DNA from: Legionellaceae bacterium
GTDB lineage: Bacteria; Pseudomonadota; Gammaproteobacteria; Legionellales; Legionellaceae
DNA length: 47,889 bases
Direction: 5' to 3'
Assembly (NCBI GenBank): GCA_029212465.1
Contig: JARGNV010000002.1
Coordinates: 68,530 to 116,418, forward strand
Positions 46,301 to 47,889 of the stretch are shown here, piece by piece. A model generated the notes under the pieces. It made no database searches. It was not told where the DNA came from and saw only the letters and a list, made by a program, of their open reading frames with translations. Positions within the stretch are counted from its first letter, which is position 1. Every line of letters starts with the position of its first letter. A program made the translations under genes and the position numbers.

Positions 46301-47889
46301 TTATTTTCTGCTTATTATCCGTGTATTTTTTGCGCTCAGTTCTTGGTAACGCTTGAATAAACGCGTCAAATTCATCGTCATAATCCACTTTCTTAGGTTG
46401 GAGGTGCGCAAATAATAAAATCTCCTCCCAAACTTGAGGGTCTGCTAAATCACGCGTGTCGACATCGTCTTTATACGCATCAATGTTAAATTGACGAAAA
46501 TCCCCTTCCCATGCTTTTGCAGCCAAAGGACGCGCCGTCAAATCTAAGGTTAGTTTGGTAGGAACCGATAAATAACCAAGATTTGCGTCATAACACAACA
46601 CCAGCTCATCATCTTTAGAGCGCTGAGTGAAAAACCCTCTGGGTAAATTATCTACCTTAAGCCCAGAGCTTAAGTGCCTGTGGCTTTTAAGCAACATCTC
46701 TGCTGCTTCACGTGTTATCTTCTGAATAGCATGCTTTGCTTTAACCTGTGGGTTTACATTCACCCAGGTATGAAAAAAACCTTGTAAGTCACTTTCAGCA
46801 GGTGTTTTGAGTCGTGCGGATGGTAAATGGATACCCTCTGGGTGTTCTACTAAAAACTTATTCCAAACACTATTCGGGCCTGCACCAAGCAATCTATCAA
46901 TATTTTCATAAGTAACAAGCTCTTCAAAAAACACTTGCTCTGTTGTGCGATGTGTAACCTTTTCTTTTTCTTGCTGTACTTCGCGCTGTTGTTGCAACTC
47001 TTGTTGTTGCTGTACTTGTAGCCTTAAAGCACCCCCTCGTCGAAAAGGCCAAGTTTTTCCGGCATTTTCGATTGAAAAATTTTGGAGGCGTGCTTGGAAT
47101 TTGGCTGCAGACGGTACAACTGACGCACCCAGCCCGGCCCCAGGTACACTCGAGCCTTGAAGCTCGTCGCCCTTTTCTTCGCCCATGCCATCACCACCCG
47201 AAACACCCATACCTCCTGATGCTGACAAAGAAGACGCTGCAGCAGGCACGCCTTTTTCAAAAGTAGTCGCCTTTTTAATGACTTCCAGCGCATCCTTTGA
47301 TTTAGCAAGGCGCTTATTATTCAAAATAATGTCGTTGAGCAGTGAGTATTGATTTTTTAAGGCGCGATGTTCTGCATCTTTAACGACGCCATCACCCTGA
47401 AGCTCAGGAATTAATATAATTGCTTGCCAATTATGCTCGCTCGCCTCATGAATGAGTCGCGTCAGCAATGCAGACAAATCGTCAGGTTTTTGCAGACAAT
47501 CCGTTAACACCACCTCATCAAACGCTGCCTCATGATTCAAAAGCGCTACAACCTGAAGCAACGCATTATCAAATTGACTGGAGTGATAGGCAAGCCCAAC
47601 GCGACTAAATGGAAAATGCTCATGCCTTTGTAAGTGCGCCAAAAAGGTCTCTAAGTACTCAAGGTAGTTTTCTTCTTTTTCACAAGCCAAATAAAATGCG
47701 GACCTTGCCTTAAACAGTGCTGCAAATTTATTTTCTGCCTCATCATCGCGTAATAAAGCCAACACACTGCGCAGGCCTTCAAGTCCCATTTTACTAACAC
47801 ATTCCCTGAAAACACTGCTTTTAGCCTGAGGAGCAGGCTCAGGCGCCAATACATCAATTTTATCTTTAGCAGCGTTCGCTAAATAGTTT
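37338..47889 (-). CDS. giant protein with an embedded SecA-type motor domain (5' end outside window)
   Basis: The frame is open to the window edge; 3516 residues are visible and the true N-terminus is missing (a TTG at 47849 is not convincing as the start). Visible numbering: a Gly/Ser-rich linker (about 220-260), a Gln/Glu-rich coiled stretch (about 289-312), a long helical region, then a SecA-like core. The core shows Walker A LATGEGKS (1579-1586), TAKRTLAKRD, Walker B LFDEFD (1680-1685), SGGVHQ (1820-1825, like SecA SDGLHQ), a GT motif FSGT (about 1870), VPTNQR, GFGRGDNVE (about 2009) and the arginine-finger motif GGRTARNG (2036-2043). About 1480 further helical residues follow, including degenerate tandem repeats. 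The C-terminus is acidic (STELDDDIRDTLDDGSGFELG region). It is not the housekeeping SecA. A secreted or host-directed role is inference. Confidence 0.88.
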   Translation of the reverse strand, partial: NYLANAAKDKIDVLAPEPAPQAKSSVFRECVSKMGLEGLRSVLALLRDDEAENKFAALFKARSAFYLACEKEENYLEYLETFLAHLQRHEHFPFSRVGLAYHSSQFDNALLQVVALLNHEAAFDEVVLTDCLQKPDDLSALLTRLIHEASEHNWQAIILIPELQGDGVVKDAEHRALKNQYSLLNDIILNNKRLAKSKDALEVIKKATTFEKGVPAAASSLSASGGMGVSGGDGMGEEKGDELQGSSVPGAGLGASVVPSAAKFQARLQNFSIENAGKTWPFRRGGALRLQVQQQQELQQQREVQQEKEKVTHRTTEQVFFEELVTYENIDRLLGAGPNSVWNKFLVEHPEGIHLPSARLKTPAESDLQGFFHTWVNVNPQVKAKHAIQKITREAAEMLLKSHRHLSSGLKVDNLPRGFFTQRSKDDELVLCYDANLGYLSVPTKLTLDLTARPLAAKAWEGDFRQFNIDAYKDDVDTRDLADPQVWEEILLFAHLQPKKVDYDDEFDAFIQALPRTERKKYTDNKQKIKDNWHVFVQCFRYAGDAGVAHFLAVPVYDLAIQPVDTVHYLCQKQASDLQGFAKYYLQDERAVRALGQVYYQYGDNGVTVLLRKLQEIEYKLGAPFFDEFVAHVLNRTDNFNVLMSSDAVRAFDSMMERLKLPDSAPQVNPERDAFVQIMQKHMASVDWEQFEKLWGGFESFVKELAQLGVKLEGHEFDDVEPENMLVCMDQILSSLERLSESGRKAFLKRLGAPTDLTYGGVHYALQKEGYQNISPELELHDFEQGHPTYAADLKELYTHAFDALQMKRALAVSGTFQPEAFDHVVGRFATADEISKDNLIWLLHTRYRVLANDIDAIITQIEAIDPQYKSIIARHLQKVVYERGHKHAAVSLAALQDALLALKLQPALLQSLCLKHPNGTFLEALTILHETGRLGGIGALVQLFDAPLDKPEVCTELLSCQAYKLATLFEALDPQNMADFYAVAEALSPTVIQELRVLMPQLLSINTDTSDLAALTPERFQDVLQCIRDMIAKPTQVSALRMALLTQFEALDIEFKYSKSGAFRAVNDEDSIININMFVDHKTRLKAFLKGHIAVSALEGANTEEELAPMMRFLTGLQMNRTYLNEVEPLLATLEKTPAERYWTASYFKGLLRALQPESADVSFPISLLKVVIEGRQEKQGDEVVQIGPLCAKKLNEVEENFPEALVAPFQKILNEAFNSETREGFNREQQAMLCRIALKEYEDSGNVGVMFELSDLLSKAQYEGSRTYALDMLAKCKTVHRLEQQRDNCRWLLQHLNGAEIRPETRDALQNTWPEVGELWLKALSANDSEQTLFDVIKVDCSADPNRQALLLHIIAYSSLKEGLVDSDLRAYTLSQKAPKLVRALNALDDEALFQLASCYPGQPAPNTDDIRRLMKRHETEGVSFEACLEDFAQNPYPEPRLDYGDVSLTRDADLQRMIAETRVSGTSQKAPLSARQSAELTLIFMQLKRLEAGTAFVKGYEKSIREMTDAERAQAFKDLSLELQDNPRDAALRAQVWALLFEVMGSSTKKYPHLAQQFALIANDIGVTANKRVLQLATGEGKSHFVAMRAARHAALGKRVDVCTAKRTLAKRDLEDYHAFFDNLGFKTAYIHSKSPSSSYTDAQICYTTLGDLSLFLDEQKDKGKPIVIEPKNRVGLFDEFDFIRFEEGRKTEYNFARLTGKTPKEMTWFYQGVNRFFEDKGFTNRDAMTVDTLENLYQYLCGVANEDQQLMLHQVLIEPLQLVQWLQAACEAGELKWGEGFTVRELNIQVGEELYPMREVIPVSQDNQAMQDSTFSGGVHQLAGTKLNTEAEKHNQPQNFHIHPESIILSSQVAPHLMKTLWSKWEGFSGTISAAQASQLHEENGTEVLHVPTNQRDLRNWHKPEFYANDTERVARLVQQIRTCLSKKQSILFACKNDTKVNELKALLKGDEERAGLLTPDECEQLIFYTNEELRSASDVLDDKRQKEAWHGGKKQNGIGLIASGFGRGDNVEVEAVFLFDINDNNEKLQKGGRTARNGAEGEVFQFYIESELEQEENRLLQLLNLSLEADESEDEDASHASGQSNASLRENLLRVEGATENERRLERVLLLREYLFALDNAPNLGYRDLKAAFSDWGMNCLGSVTDDAVRKEVTYAFSVHMKALDRDWLEVLSQTDLDVDEKLQAIHQKMLDRADIFRQDAERNELDFDELALDAPPPVHIELVVPPPARKPTAHEKAVGVICGVMQRLKDADINHPSLYEIPGILSKLESMTTPSKDEATLKAQVERLQAARIKYLEEQLKGFEKEREVRRLAGHPTEALDKDIAAYESKLHAIQNVGRIRKISLEDLSQIFEALQQDKLVELAEEVADCDDLETLHATLARGLRQLQTPSPHGTSVTAAIESIKPEALLVDVSPELREAYTTVMRGIEPSLQTSIVGALCAPNVMGTHSAQERIERALPLLSYLERFNATEQTRWGDAYVTSVIGVPLSKEQQAILDAHLSFSIPMSYEHFQALSQLAEMTHGTPHSFGEMFRLLEETVEKDPENRLRLLTKWESWAKSLSQAEKQAFLIDFCGAMQQFKEGQNWDVLLGLIDKTHKWWNKFGEDKYRPDIMRLWHNLARHGASIRDFDDFLHLSRTSTGLLGDKDPILQGKSWFQVLNLALDMLEPERLTRHKRQLAEAWRASTRDNLKKAARTEIFERACHGLNLAHAHIDSFDEATKEACHVAFLSLDGLRFENFTLFVEAQDALLEAYPFIFTFALRYIADEDIPIARATRVREVVLAWANDDALNDSQVKTLLSQLDALQDEVFINLDDARFAEIMRLTEEHRVLFATYPELYASMLHFSIQPDISLECLGVLADLLVEAGQFKQAHPELLTFEPAALAGAIGQHSTSSLEALNDRLTMLRQVHQATDDNQTLFSEVGEVCDALFVCAFDEEVPPANMLPLITLFKDMAEFKQAHPRLVNARLLAGSIIAQRMRDAGRLEVLDEKLQFSKDLTDKHQALFEKYPRLHEVLLDYAFDSNMTRSTLECLSNLLVCAGEFHMTHPEIPLDHLIDGVNQLKWNDTSDVVLKNVYELFQAKTSEQPLFDGAAAYLTNHKRAHGNREAVLQVMKMFYAARGKHRSDTTGMLSEPDIAECFAFKANESNAVRERRVIWTHLLDQEVFCEDDEGADLTVPHRWTNEKNSALLDASYGQYMSHTKAVLAAPSAKPKLRKLRDLTLGQQAELLRLSDELGVIVKKHTQPLKTTEEVKAQVDTLNQSLTKLSKQYKGSWFKSKSRVSQLKDLTSDMEKALSDLSATDQTASAVYVKVLETLRDAKKAAMQEDIQDNEKRTLKLNWTGRSRYFNTLNQMQDAVLRQWTEDLDAVQRFKVYKAHHTTEFRDALEGLNEGLDAHMKNPARVAPSDPKYDSVLYRIARFFGLFTDERAVDKLKDYVTAFEKFEEGVQNRKAVQDLTNGVQELLPRLPGYLKTLANELLARSEALAQTLSTELDDDIRDTLDDGSGFELG
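38720..39640 (-). repeat. degenerate tandem protein repeats in the giant gene
   Basis: Three and probably four units of about 80-88 codons follow one another. Each has an LF-x-x-Y/V-P-like start (VLFATYPELYASML, TLFSEVGEVCDALF, ALFEKYPRLHEVLL, and the more distant ALLEAYPFIFTFAL). Each of the last three ends in a motif like AGQFKQAHPEL, MAEFKQAHPRL or AGEFHMTHPEI. They look like a helical solenoid. Confidence 0.6.

Overview
The window looks like a chromosomal segment from a gammaproteobacterium of the order Legionellales (Legionella/Coxiella/Rickettsiella-like). The main reason is an adjacent icmH(dotU)-icmF pair. IcmF is about 970 residues with a single membrane segment, as in Dot/Icm type IVB secretion systems, rather than the longer TssM of type VI systems. 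A Com1/DsbA2-like thiol oxidoreductase, very large eukaryote-like multidomain proteins and a gamma-type envelope gene cluster agree with this. The species cannot be fixed from the sequence alone.

Layout. Positions 1-2152 hold a truncated tRNA-Pro (minus strand, with a good sigma70 promoter) and a zinc-type CDF efflux pump overlapping a ZIP transporter gene. Positions 2327-10761 (minus) are an envelope operon in the order uppS, cdsA, rseP, bamA, skp/ompH, fabZ, lpxA, serS; lpxD and lpxB, usual members of this cluster, are absent. Positions 10830-14837 (plus) hold gpmI, envC and a ctpA-type protease, a common gammaproteobacterial trio. Positions 14941-19426 hold an orphan tail-anchored protein gene followed by icmH and icmF. 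Positions 19428-23280 hold three unrecognised genes, candidates for secreted substrates. Positions 23302-30511 (minus) are housekeeping genes: uvrD, a com1-like gene, glyQ, glyS, gmhB, rsmJ. mlaA follows at 30614-31426 (plus).

Positions 31485-47889 are the most unusual part. A 1768-residue protein combines pentapeptide repeats, a coiled coil, a NACHT-type NTPase, a second pentapeptide block and a WD40-like propeller region. Next comes a small two-helix membrane protein. Last is a giant gene, open at the right edge of the window (at least 3516 residues visible), that carries a complete-looking SecA-type motor core inside a mostly helical protein. The two giants are probably host-interaction or conflict proteins, possibly Dot/Icm substrates; that is inference.

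Other points. uvrD carries an in-frame TGA, and the 25 codons after it still encode the conserved UvrD C-terminus. Two convergent intergenic regions hold strong palindromic elements. No gene-free stretch exceeds about 200 bases, and no CRISPR array, insertion sequence or rRNA was seen.
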